Part shown: piece after piece, positions 35,293 through 43,293 of the stretch
Numbering within the stretch: the first letter of the stretch is position 1
Layout: every line of letters begins with the position of its first letter
Assembly: GCA_934754375.1 (NCBI GenBank)
Contig: CAKVHT010000001.1
Span: 558,001 to 622,000, forward strand
Origin: an uncultured Clostridia bacterium
GTDB taxonomy: Bacteria; Bacillota; Clostridia; Christensenellales; UBA1242
Length of the DNA stretch: 64,000 nt
Reading direction: 5' to 3'
Program-made: the position numbers and the translations under genes
The notes under the pieces: generated by a model
Seen by the model: the letters and a program-made list of their open reading frames with translations, nothing else
Database searches by the model: none
Told to the model about the DNA's origin: nothing

Positions 35293-37644
35293 ATGAAAGA
35301 AAATTATTTTTCAAAAGAATATATGCAAAGTTTGGACGCATATTGGCGTGCTTGCAACTATTTATCCGTTGCTCAATTATATCTTCTTAAAAATCCATTG
35401 ATGCGTGACCATGCCCTTTGCTTTGATGACATAAAGCAAAAACTGGTTGGTCACTGGGGCACTGTGCCTGGTCAAAATTTTATCTATGCACATTGCAATC
35501 GTGTTATAAAAAAATATGACCTTGATATGATTTTGCTTTCTGGCCCTGGTCATGGTGGAAATTTTTTAACATCAAACTGCTATATGGAAGGAACTTACAC
35601 TGAATACTACCCTGACATAAATTTTTCACATGATGGCATGCAAAAGTTTTGCAAGCAATTTTCTTTCCCTGGCGGTATTGGTTCTCACTGTGTGCCAGAA
35701 ACACCAGGTTCAATGCATGAAGGTGGCGAGTTAGGATACTCTCTAGCCCATGCCTTTGGTGCTGTTATGGACAATCCAAACTTGATTGCTACAGTTATAG
35801 TTGGCGATGGAGAGGCTGAAACAGGCCCCCTTGCAACCGCTTGGCACGGAAACAAATTTTTAAATCCAAAAATGGACGGCTTTGTGTTGCCTATACTCCA
35901 TTTGAACGGATACAAAATCAACAACCCAACAGTGCTTTCAAGATTACCAAAACAACAATTGATTACTCTTTTTAATGGCTATGGTTATGCTCCTATCTTT
36001 GTTGAAGGCAATGAACCAAAAACAATGCACATTAAAATGGCAAAAGCAATGGATAAAGCGGTTGAAAGTTTAAAAGATATCCGCAAGAATGCTGATAAAT
36101 ATAAAAATTCTACACCTATTTACCCTATGATAGTTTTGCGTACCCCTAAAGGCTGGACTGGGCCAAAAACTGTTGACGGAAAAGCAATTGAAGGCTTTTG
36201 GAGAGCACACCAAATCCCACTTGTTATCAAAAATCAAGACGAACTAAATCAACTTAAATCTTGGCTTGAAAGCTACAAACCAGATGAGTTGTTTGATGAA
36301 AATTATGTTCCTTATAAATATATCACAGACATTTTGCCAACAGGCGATAAACGTATATGTGCAAGTCCTTACACAAACGGTGGACGCATTTTAAAAGAAC
36401 TTAAAACTCCAAAATTTGAACGATATGCTGTGAAGTTTAAAGGTCATGGCACAACAAAAGCACAAGACATGTTTGAATTAGGTGGTTATGTGCGAGATTT
36501 GTTAAGCATGAATAAAAATAATTACCGCATATTTAGCCCTGATGAAAACAATTCAAATCGCCTTTATAAAGTTTTTGAAACTTCTAACCGTAATTTTAAT
36601 GCCAAAAAACTTTCCACTGACGAAAATTTGGCAAATGATGGTCATGTTATGGACAGTTTCTTAAGTGAACATATATGCGAAGGCTGGCTTGAGGGATACT
36701 TGCTTACTGGTAGGCATGGAATGTTTGACAGTTATGAAGCATTTATCCGAGTTGTTGACAGCATGATTGCTCAACACGCAAAATGGCTTAAAGCCTGCAA
36801 ACATGTACCTTGGCGCAAACCAATCAGTTCTTTAAACCTTATCCTTGCAAGCAATGTTTGGCAACAAGACCATAACGGCTTCACACATCAAGACCCAGGC
36901 TTGCTGGATCTGATTGCAACAAAGGATAAAGACATTATAAGGGCTTATTTACCTGCTGACGCAAACTGCCTGCTCTCCTGCTATGACCATTGTGCAAAAA
37001 GCAAAAACTACATCAATGTGATTGTTGCAAGCAAACATCCAAGTTATCAATGGTTGAGCATGGACGAGGCAAAAGAGCATTGTGAAAAAGGCTTGTCAAT
37101 TTGGGATTGGGCTTGTTTTGGCAACAGCAAAAATGCTGATATTGTAATTGCTTGCTGTGGTGCTACCCCAACAATCGAATCTCTTGCTGGGGCAAAATTA
37201 TTGCATAAATATTTGCCTGATTTGAATATCAGATTTGTAAATGTGGTTGATTTGATGAAACTTGTATCAAACAACACTCACCCACATGGGTTGACAGATA
37301 AAGAGTATGATGCAATATTCACAAAAGACAAACCTATTCTTTTCAATTTTCATGGCTACCCTCAACTCATTCACACACTTACCTACAACCGTCACAATCA
37401 AGACATGCATGTTGCTGGCTATATGGAAGAAGGTAGTATCACAACAGCATTTGATATGCGTGTTAGAAATCACACTGACCGATTCCATTTGGTTCTTAAA
37501 GCATTGGATTGTTTGAAAATTGACAAAACTATTGAAACCAAAATTAGACGTGAAATGAACAGTAAATTGAAGCAACACACTGCATATATTGATGAATATG
37601 GTGTTGATATGCCTGAAATTGAAAACTGGAATTGGAATGATTAA
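35293..37644 (+). CDS. xfp: Phosphoketolase (xylulose-5-phosphate/fructose-6-phosphate)
   Basis: Thiamine-diphosphate enzyme that splits xylulose 5-P (and often fructose 6-P) to acetyl-P plus an aldose phosphate. 783 residues from ATG 35293, which follows AAGGGG; a GTG two codons upstream is within the SD. LVGHWGTVPGQNFIYAH and GPGHGG near the N-terminus, TPP motif GDGEAETGPLATAWH (near 173), and the C-terminal transketolase-like SKHPS motif. Terminator follows. Indicates heterofermentative or bypass sugar metabolism; strict substrate use cannot be told. Confidence 0.96.
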   Translation: MKENYFSKEYMQSLDAYWRACNYLSVAQLYLLKNPLMRDHALCFDDIKQKLVGHWGTVPGQNFIYAHCNRVIKKYDLDMILLSGPGHGGNFLTSNCYMEGTYTEYYPDINFSHDGMQKFCKQFSFPGGIGSHCVPETPGSMHEGGELGYSLAHAFGAVMDNPNLIATVIVGDGEAETGPLATAWHGNKFLNPKMDGFVLPILHLNGYKINNPTVLSRLPKQQLITLFNGYGYAPIFVEGNEPKTMHIKMAKAMDKAVESLKDIRKNADKYKNSTPIYPMIVLRTPKGWTGPKTVDGKAIEGFWRAHQIPLVIKNQDELNQLKSWLESYKPDELFDENYVPYKYITDILPTGDKRICASPYTNGGRILKELKTPKFERYAVKFKGHGTTKAQDMFELGGYVRDLLSMNKNNYRIFSPDENNSNRLYKVFETSNRNFNAKKLSTDENLANDGHVMDSFLSEHICEGWLEGYLLTGRHGMFDSYEAFIRVVDSMIAQHAKWLKACKHVPWRKPISSLNLILASNVWQQDHNGFTHQDPGLLDLIATKDKDIIRAYLPADANCLLSCYDHCAKSKNYINVIVASKHPSYQWLSMDEAKEHCEKGLSIWDWACFGNSKNADIVIACCGATPTIESLAGAKLLHKYLPDLNIRFVNVVDLMKLVSNNTHPHGLTDKEYDAIFTKDKPILFNFHGYPQLIHTLTYNRHNQDMHVAGYMEEGSITTAFDMRVRNHTDRFHLVLKALDCLKIDKTIETKIRREMNSKLKQHTAYIDEYGVDMPEIENWNWND

Positions 37645-37668
37645 GTAACATTCAAGAAAATTAAGCAA

Positions 37669-37699
37669 CAAAAAATTGAGTATCTAACTCAATTTTTTT
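37669..37699 (+). terminator. Terminator of phosphoketolase gene
   Basis: AAATTGAGT / ACTCAATTT stem flanked by A and T runs. Confidence 0.85.
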
Positions 37700-37804
37700 G
37701 TTTGATTTTTGAAATCATAATCAAAATGTTTGCGTTTCAGTATTGACAAGTGCTTTATATGATGTAATATTGTTTTTATATATTTTTGTGGCAAAGGTGA
37801 ATTT

Positions 37805-38479
37805 ATGAATGATGATTTATGGTTAAAAACTTATATTAAATTAACACATTTTTTAAAATACAACGAACGTTATCCAAACATTAAATCACAAGATGAAAAT
37901 GAAAAAATGCTTGCTAATTTTGTGCGTGAACAACGAGACGAATACAAAAACAACATTATCAAGCCTTATAGAGAAAAATTGCTGAATAGTATTCATTTTT
38001 ATTGGTGCTATGATAAGGTTAAAAACGACAATAGTTTAACCACTTGGCAGAATTATCAAGAGAGATATATACAAAAAATGATAAACACAAATGGTTCAAA
38101 ATTCAGTTCTGACGGCGAGTATGCAACAAATAAAACCTTGCAATGGCAAAAACAACAAATGAAAGATGAAAAAAATGGGTCTATCCACCCAGACCGTGAA
38201 TATGAACTTAACAAAATTGGTTTTGATTTTATTGACCACACTATTCCAAAATCTCAACGAAAAACCGAATGGTTTAAAAATTACAACCTTTTGATTGAAC
38301 TTTTGAAATCTGTTGCTGGCGATTATGACAAAATTAAAACATTGCCCAAATTCAAAAACATTGAAAGATGGTTTAACACTCAAATTAAAGAAGAACAAAA
38401 CGGCGCTTTAGAAGATGATCGCCAATACCTGCTTGAAAACATAAATTTCCCTTTTGAAAGCATTTACAAAAAAGATTAA
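37805..38479 (+). CDS. Stand-alone helicase-associated (HA) repeat protein
   Basis: 224 residues made of three ~70-residue units (about 4-70, 78-145, 155-218), each with the pattern W..Y..L...........G..P.......W...Q......L..DR...L..I.F.F. This is the HA domain normally found fused to superfamily II helicases in Actinobacteria, algae and some Firmicutes. No helicase motor is fused or adjacent. SD AAAGGTGA. May bind nucleic acid; function unknown. Confidence 0.65.
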   Translation: MNDDLWLKTYIKLTHFLKYNERYPNIKSQDENEKMLANFVREQRDEYKNNIIKPYREKLLNSIHFYWCYDKVKNDNSLTTWQNYQERYIQKMINTNGSKFSSDGEYATNKTLQWQKQQMKDEKNGSIHPDREYELNKIGFDFIDHTIPKSQRKTEWFKNYNLLIELLKSVAGDYDKIKTLPKFKNIERWFNTQIKEEQNGALEDDRQYLLENINFPFESIYKKD

Positions 38480-38654
38480 GCATGATTGCTTAACCTTTTT
38501 TTATGATTAACAAATCACACTTATAAGGGTTGGTTTTGCCTGATTACGAACAATATATTCACAGCCGTTTTAGAAACTAAGCAACTTTAATTTTATCAAA
38601 CAAATTAATTTGCTTAAACCGATTTAATGCAAGCAATCTTTGGGTTGAAAATAT

Positions 38655-39728
38655 CTAACCTTTAAAGATTGTTTCTTTAATCATTTCAACAATCTTTTCT
38701 CTGCCGTTTATTTGTTTTTGAGACTTATAATTCTGCTTATATTTAGGCAGGTCTTTATAAAATTTTTCAATTGTTGTTTTTAAAATTTCAGCAGTTAAAT
38801 CATGCTCATGAAGCAAAATTGCAACATCGTGATGGACATAATATTCAGCATTTTGCACCTGGTCGCCCCTGCTTGCTTTGTTTTCAAGCGGAATTAAAAT
38901 CATTGGCAAATTTTTAAAATAACATTCTGCCGTAACTCCTGCCCCTGCCCTGCTTAAAACAAAATCAACAGAGTTGTAAATTGTATTCATATCTTCAATC
39001 ATTTCAAATGCATTGTAATTGCCAAATGAACGCATTTGCTTGTTGCCTCTGCCTGTGATGTGGATAATGTTAAATTTTGTTTGTAAATATTTTGCGTTAA
39101 CACACACCATTTCATTGATTTTCACAGCACCAAGCGACCCACCTACCACCATCATTGTTGGCAAATTGGGGTTTAAGTTCACGTGTAACCTATTAACAAG
39201 ACTGTCTGAAGATAGCTTAACATCTTTTTTTTCAAAAGACTTGCTAAAAATTGGCCCTGTATATACTATCTTTTTATTTTTGCTGGTTAAATGTTCAAAA
39301 TTAACACACATGGTTTGGCATGTTTTTAAAATTATCTTATTTGCTAAGCCAAAACTATAATCGCTTTCATGGGCAATCACTGGTATTTTCAACATTTTTG
39401 CAGCAATACATACTGGCAACGCAACATATCCTCCTTTGCTGAAAACAACATCTGGTTTAATTTGTTTTAATGCTTTTTTAGCTTTACAAATTGCTTTGAT
39501 TAGCACAAAAGGTATTTTTAAATTTGTCCATAGTTTACCACGAACAAGTTTTACAGCTGGCAAACTAAAATATTCTTTAACATGTTTTTCAACAAGACGT
39601 TTTTCAATCCCATCACTGCCTAAATAATAACACTCATACTTGTTTACATCTTTAAATTCTTCAATCAAATACACATTCGGCATAGCATGTCCATAAGTCC
39701 CGCCACCAGTAAACACAATTTTTTTCAT
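38655..39728 (-). CDS. murG: MurG peptidoglycan glycosyltransferase
   Basis: Adds GlcNAc to lipid I to give lipid II at the inner face of the membrane. 357 residues from ATG 39728; another in-frame ATG lies at 39749 and no clear SD supports either. TGGGTYGHAMP is the N-terminal glycine loop; GGYVALPVCIAAKMLKIPVIAHESD and the C-terminal SRAGAGVTAECYF and PLENKASRGDQVQNA motifs are MurG signatures. It is away from any mur/fts cluster. Confidence 0.92.
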   Translation of the reverse strand: MKKIVFTGGGTYGHAMPNVYLIEEFKDVNKYECYYLGSDGIEKRLVEKHVKEYFSLPAVKLVRGKLWTNLKIPFVLIKAICKAKKALKQIKPDVVFSKGGYVALPVCIAAKMLKIPVIAHESDYSFGLANKIILKTCQTMCVNFEHLTSKNKKIVYTGPIFSKSFEKKDVKLSSDSLVNRLHVNLNPNLPTMMVVGGSLGAVKINEMVCVNAKYLQTKFNIIHITGRGNKQMRSFGNYNAFEMIEDMNTIYNSVDFVLSRAGAGVTAECYFKNLPMILIPLENKASRGDQVQNAEYYVHHDVAILLHEHDLTAEILKTTIEKFYKDLPKYKQNYKSQKQINGREKIVEMIKETIFKG

Positions 39729-39885
39729 ATTGTATCTTATGCCAAACATTTAAAAATATTTGTATCTAAAAGTGAAAAATTAAGATTGTTCTAATATATA
39801 AACTTATATAGATAGCCATTATAACCTCGCATTTTTTTTGTGCGGTCACTTTATACACAAAACAGCATGGATTTTTAATCTAGTA

Positions 39886-39914
39886 TTGACAAGCACACTG
39901 AAATCTGCTACTAT
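39886..39914 (+). promoter_or_regulatory. Leaderless-type promoter of the 39921 gene
   Basis: TTGACA (39886-39891), 17-nt spacer, TACTAT (39909-39914) with TGC extension; exactly 6 nt to ATG, so transcription should begin at the start codon. Confidence 0.85.
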
Positions 39915-39920
39915 TTGCGC

Positions 39921-40664
39921 ATGGCAAAATTTAATAAAAGATCTTTTTCATCATTAGATGAATATAAAAATTATTTGCAAAACTTGTTCGATTACCTTGC
40001 TAAATCAGGTGATTATAATATTTACATGCACCAAGTTTGCAGTCACAGAACATTTTTATTTGACAACATTGAAGAAAAAATCAATGGCATAAAAAAATAT
40101 GGTCTTTCAATAGATTATCCAACAATTTGTGGCACAACCGCTTTTATGGGCAATGCTAGCGATATTGATGTGCAAAGGATTGTTGATTATAAATTTTCAA
40201 GCAAAGAAGACCAATTTTGTTCATTTATATTTGCTTTACCAAAATATGTGCAAGTCGATGGCCAAATGGTTGAATACTCTTCAATCGGTGGCAAAGCATG
40301 CTCTTATTTTTGCAAAGAAGAACCCGATGACTTGATGCACAAATATGAAGAATTTTGCAGATTTGTGCCAAAGGCCCCAAAAACAAAGTTTTGTTTATTT
40401 GATGTTATCAGTTACAATGCGATCCCTAACCACTTTTGCCTTGGTTTGCAAACAATTGACAAAAATGGTGTATCTTTTGACATAAATACAAGACATATCG
40501 CAAATGCAAACGAAGAAGATAAAAAAGTTGTTTTCAGTGAAATTGAAAAAGATGTTAAATATGTTTATAAAAAATATAACACTAAAAATTTGATTGACCT
40601 TATTGTGAAATCTTATATTGAATATGAAAATCGCATGGCATGTTCAACTGACGACATCGATTGA
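39921..40664 (+). CDS. Protein of unknown function, leaderless
   Basis: 247 residues from ATG 39921 (an in-frame TTG at 39915 lies in the promoter gap). Cysteine-rich for a cytosolic protein (11 Cys). TICGTTAFMGN, NHFCLGLQTI and GVSFDINTRHI give a Cys, His, Asp series that could fit a papain/transglutaminase-like fold, but this is weak. No signal or membrane segment. Confidence 0.7.
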   Translation: MAKFNKRSFSSLDEYKNYLQNLFDYLAKSGDYNIYMHQVCSHRTFLFDNIEEKINGIKKYGLSIDYPTICGTTAFMGNASDIDVQRIVDYKFSSKEDQFCSFIFALPKYVQVDGQMVEYSSIGGKACSYFCKEEPDDLMHKYEEFCRFVPKAPKTKFCLFDVISYNAIPNHFCLGLQTIDKNGVSFDINTRHIANANEEDKKVVFSEIEKDVKYVYKKYNTKNLIDLIVKSYIEYENRMACSTDDID

Positions 40665-40682
40665 TTCCTATTAGAAAGCTGT

Positions 40683-40713
40683 AAAAAAGCACAAACTTAC
40701 ATTGTGCTTTTTT
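40683..40713. terminator. Bidirectional terminator
   Basis: AAAAAAGCACAA / TTGTGCTTTTTT; serves the 39921 gene (+) and tdk (-). Confidence 0.9.
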
Positions 40714-40750
40714 GTTGTTTTGAAGCTTATTTTAGACATTTAAATGTACT

Positions 40751-41344
40751 TTAATCTTGCTTTTCTTGTTCTTTAAGTTGCTGCAAAAAACAGGTGAAAC
40801 ACATGCCTTCGTAAGTTTCATCTCCACCGATCACAACTTCTTGCCCTGTCAATGCGATTTTGCCATTAACAAACCTTGCATTAACATTAGCCTTTCTGCC
40901 ACATTTGCAAACAGATTTGATTTCCATCAAACTATCAGCAATTTCAACCAAACGTTTGCTTCCTTCAAACAATTTTGTTTTGTAGTTTGTCAATAGCCCA
41001 TAACACAAGACAGGCATGTTTATTGACAACAATTTTAATTGATTTACCTGTTTTGTTGTTAAAAACTGACATTCGTCAACAATCATCACTTCTTTGCCAG
41101 TTGTTAAACAATTATCTTTTGCAAAAGCGGTAAAATCAAAATTTTTATCAAATTCAATACAACTACTTGTCAACCCTATCCTACTGCTAACAACAGCTTT
41201 TCCGTCAACGACTGTGCGATTATCCGCAACAGGCTTAAATAATGAAACACTGAAGCCTTTTTGTTCATAATTAAACTTGCACATCAATGCCTGTGCTGTT
41301 TTACTGCTACCCATTGCTCCATATTTGAAATATAATTTTCCCAT
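40751..41344 (-). CDS. tdk: Thymidine kinase
   Basis: Type II thymidine kinase in the salvage pathway. 197 residues. P-loop KYGAMGSSKTAQA (near 8), Walker B VDECQFLT (near 90), lasso and zinc site CKCGRK...CFTC. No SD; a consensus promoter ends 6 nt before ATG. Confidence 0.96.
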   Translation of the reverse strand: MGKLYFKYGAMGSSKTAQALMCKFNYEQKGFSVSLFKPVADNRTVVDGKAVVSSRIGLTSSCIEFDKNFDFTAFAKDNCLTTGKEVMIVDECQFLTTKQVNQLKLLSINMPVLCYGLLTNYKTKLFEGSKRLVEIADSLMEIKSVCKCGRKANVNARFVNGKIALTGQEVVIGGDETYEGMCFTCFLQQLKEQEKQD

Positions 41345-41350
41345 ATTTTT

Positions 41351-41379
41351 AGATTACAATCTCGCAAAAAAAATGTCAA
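41351..41379 (-). promoter_or_regulatory. Leaderless-type promoter of tdk
   Basis: TTGACA (41374-41379), 17-nt spacer, TAATCT (41351-41356); 6 nt to ATG, no SD. Confidence 0.85.
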
Positions 41380-41511
41380 ATTTAAAAGTATTAAAATATA
41401 AGCTTTTGTTATCGACAATTTTTATATCTATCATCAATTTTTTGTATCAAGCAAAAATTTTTGTTAAAAATGATTTCTTTTAACACATACAAAAAACTTG
41501 AATTAAAACTA

Positions 41512-41540
41512 TTGACTTTAAAAATTGTGTTTGATATAAT
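41512..41540 (+). promoter_or_regulatory. Promoter of tRNA-Lys(CUU) locus
   Basis: TTGACT (41512-41517), 17-nt spacer, TATAAT (41535-41540) with TGA extension; it sits upstream of the truncated tRNA copy, not the intact one. Confidence 0.85.
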
Positions 41541-41560
41541 TTAAAAGTCTAAAAAATATT

Positions 41561-41582
41561 TATGGACTGTTAGCTCAGTTGG
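41561..41582 (+). pseudogene. Truncated 5' copy of tRNA-Lys(CUU)
   Basis: 22 bp identical to 41695-41716, covering three flanking bases and the first 19 nt of the tRNA, up to the D-loop GG. Confidence 0.95.
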
Positions 41583-41694
41583 CGAGTAGTGTTTAGCAAT
41601 ATGCTACATTTAGCATATTGTAGCAATGCCGTAAGGCAACGAGTGAGCGATAGCGATGGAAGAGCTTGCTCTACCAACGTTAAGTTTAATATAT
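41583..41694 (+). repeat. Structured insert between truncated and intact tRNA-Lys
   Basis: 112 bp with a 10-bp hairpin (CAATATGCTA 41597-41606 / TAGCATATTG 41611-41620), a short TGCC-GTAA-GGCA hairpin, a GAGTGAGCGATAGCGATGG stretch and an inverted 13-bp copy of the tRNA D-arm (TTGCTCTACCAAC, 41666-41678) complementary to 41712-41724. Confidence 0.85.
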
Positions 41695-41697
41695 TAT

Positions 41698-41773
41698 GGA
41701 CTGTTAGCTCAGTTGGTAGAGCAACTGACTCTTAATCAGTGGGTCCGGGGTTCGAGTCCCCGACGGTCCACCA
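41698..41773 (+). tRNA. tRNA-Lys (anticodon CUU)
   Basis: Full cloverleaf, 76 nt with encoded CCA; anticodon loop CTCTTAA. A terminator AGGAAC-TTTT-AGTTCCT then T6 follows at 41786-41812. Confidence 0.95.
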
Positions 41774-41785
41774 ATCTTTTGTTTA

Positions 41786-41812
41786 GGAACTTTTAGTTCC
41801 TATTTTTTATGC
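41786..41812 (+). terminator. Terminator of tRNA-Lys(CUU)
   Basis: AGGAACT / AGTTCCT hairpin then ATTTTTT. Confidence 0.8.
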
Positions 41813-42086
41813 CACTGATTTGCGAGTACATCTTAATCTCCGCTTCGCTTTTGAGATAACTGCGTTTCGTGCTCACATATTTATAAAATAATTTGTGTTT
41901 TTAATTAAAAAACCTTATAACAAAATATGATTTGTAATTTACAATAAGAAATTTATTTTACCAATAACCATAAAGGTTTGGTTAACCGTTGATTTGACAC
42001 GTTATTGAACATAAAATAAACAAACTTTTTAATATCAGTTGCAAATTGAATGTTTTTGAACTATAATCAAAAAGTCAGTGTTTTAA
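41813..42086 (+). other. Spacer before tRNA-Gln(CUG)
   Basis: AT-rich except for a short CTTCGCTT-containing patch at 41838-41877. No gene or clear promoter seen. Confidence 0.4.
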
Positions 42087-42161
42087 TGGGGTATCGCCAA
42101 GTGGTAAGGCTACGGTCTCTGAATCCGTCATGCGTTGGTTCGAATCCAACTACCCCAGCCA
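42087..42161 (+). tRNA. tRNA-Gln (anticodon CUG)
   Basis: 75 nt with encoded CCA; anticodon loop CTCTGAA. Close relative of the UUG tRNA-Gln at 32581. Confidence 0.95.
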
Positions 42162-42167
42162 CTCGAA

Positions 42168-42197
42168 AGCACAAGTTTTAGCGACTTGTGTTTTTTT
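42168..42197 (+). terminator. Terminator of tRNA-Gln, copy 1 of a 30-bp repeat
   Basis: CACAAGT-TTTAGCG-ACTTGTG then T7. Identical in sequence to 42291-42320. Confidence 0.9.
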
Positions 42198-42290
42198 ATA
42201 AACACAAAATGTCGCATTTACACTTGGCTTTCTCGTTACCCCACCAAACCCTCTTCGCTTGGCTTTGTCGGGGACCCCTTAATAAACTTT

Positions 42291-42320
42291 AGCACAAGTT
42301 TTAGCGACTTGTGTTTTTTT
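42291..42320 (+). terminator. Terminator, copy 2 of a 30-bp repeat
   Basis: Perfect duplicate of 42168-42197, offset 123 bp. The DNA between them has no gene. Confidence 0.9.
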
Positions 42321-42427
42321 GTCTTTTTAAGAATAACCAACGCATAGGGCTCCCACAAAAGCATAAGATTTTGTGAAAAAAAAGGAAAAACCGAGCAATA
42401 AACAATTATTTCTAAATAAAAACATAT

Positions 42428-42455
42428 AAAAAAATCCCCTAATTGGGGGATTTTT
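42428..42455 (-). terminator. Terminator of the phage module
   Basis: AATCCCC / GGGGATT hairpin with T-run on the minus strand, immediately after the holin stop. Confidence 0.9.
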
Positions 42456-42457
42456 GT

Positions 42458-43201
42458 TTAATTTACAATATTAAAATGTGTAACTTCTGGTTGAATTGCA
42501 GTCTGATTTTGTTCTTCCTTTGATTCAGCATCTATATTTGTTGTTGGCTGCTCGACTAAAAAAGCAGCAGGACATTCTTCGTTGATATTGTTATTTTTTT
42601 GCAATTCCTCAACACTGTAATGGTCGTAATGTTCCTGTATATTTTGACCTTCCATATTTGATATTTCATCTGCTTTCGCTTCTTCAAATGTGGTTTCAGT
42701 ATTTTTGGCATTGTAATCAATCTTTTGATCAATCTTATTATTGGTGTTTTCTTCAGCCGATTGTTGTTTTTGATTTAAAATATTTAAACTGTCTACTGCT
42801 TTGTTTAAGTCTTCATATTTATTTGACAAGTCTTTTGAAATTTTTTCTATAAGAACTTGTAAATCATTTTCAACAATGTCAAAAGTATTCGCATTTTGTT
42901 GGTCACTGGGCATGTCCAAATCATTCAAACCTTGATTTGATTCGTTTTCAATTTGTTTGACAGATTGCTCTTCATTTTGCACAGATTTTATGCTTGTTTT
43001 TGCTTTTGATTCAGCATCTTTTGAAGACTTTGTTGGATCATTTATTATGCCAATAACAACCAAAAGACCTAGCAAAGCTGTAACAATTTCATTGATGTTT
43101 GCTATGTCCATTTTGATGTTAAAAGCCTGCAAAATAAGCAATGTGGCACTTACAATAGAAATCCAAAAATTATAGTTAGTTAAGCGGTTTTTCCATTTCA
43201 T
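42458..43201 (-). CDS. phi-LC3 family holin with long acidic extension
   Basis: 247 residues from ATG 43199-43201 (AAAGGAG 5-6 nt upstream). The first ~75 residues match the phi-LC3 holin pattern: WKNRLTNYNFWISI, a first helix, then LLGLLVVIGIINDPT as the second helix. Family members are only ~75-90 residues; here a ~170-residue Q/N/E-rich, low-complexity cytoplasmic tail is added. Last gene of the head module. Forms membrane pores in phages; no endolysin is adjacent. Confidence 0.8.
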   Translation of the reverse strand: MKWKNRLTNYNFWISIVSATLLILQAFNIKMDIANINEIVTALLGLLVVIGIINDPTKSSKDAESKAKTSIKSVQNEEQSVKQIENESNQGLNDLDMPSDQQNANTFDIVENDLQVLIEKISKDLSNKYEDLNKAVDSLNILNQKQQSAEENTNNKIDQKIDYNAKNTETTFEEAKADEISNMEGQNIQEHYDHYSVEELQKNNNINEECPAAFLVEQPTTNIDAESKEEQNQTAIQPEVTHFNIVN

Positions 43202-43293
43202 GTTTGCTCCTTTCTGCCCTATCAATGTAAGGCATAAATTTGAAAGTCTGCAAATATTTAAAATATAAATTAAACCTTTTCAACAACAATAAA

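Noticed and set aside
41583..41694. T-box or group I/II intron in the tRNA-Lys insert
   Set aside because: No T-box motif or intron core is visible, and the 3' tRNA half is not split: an intact tRNA follows.
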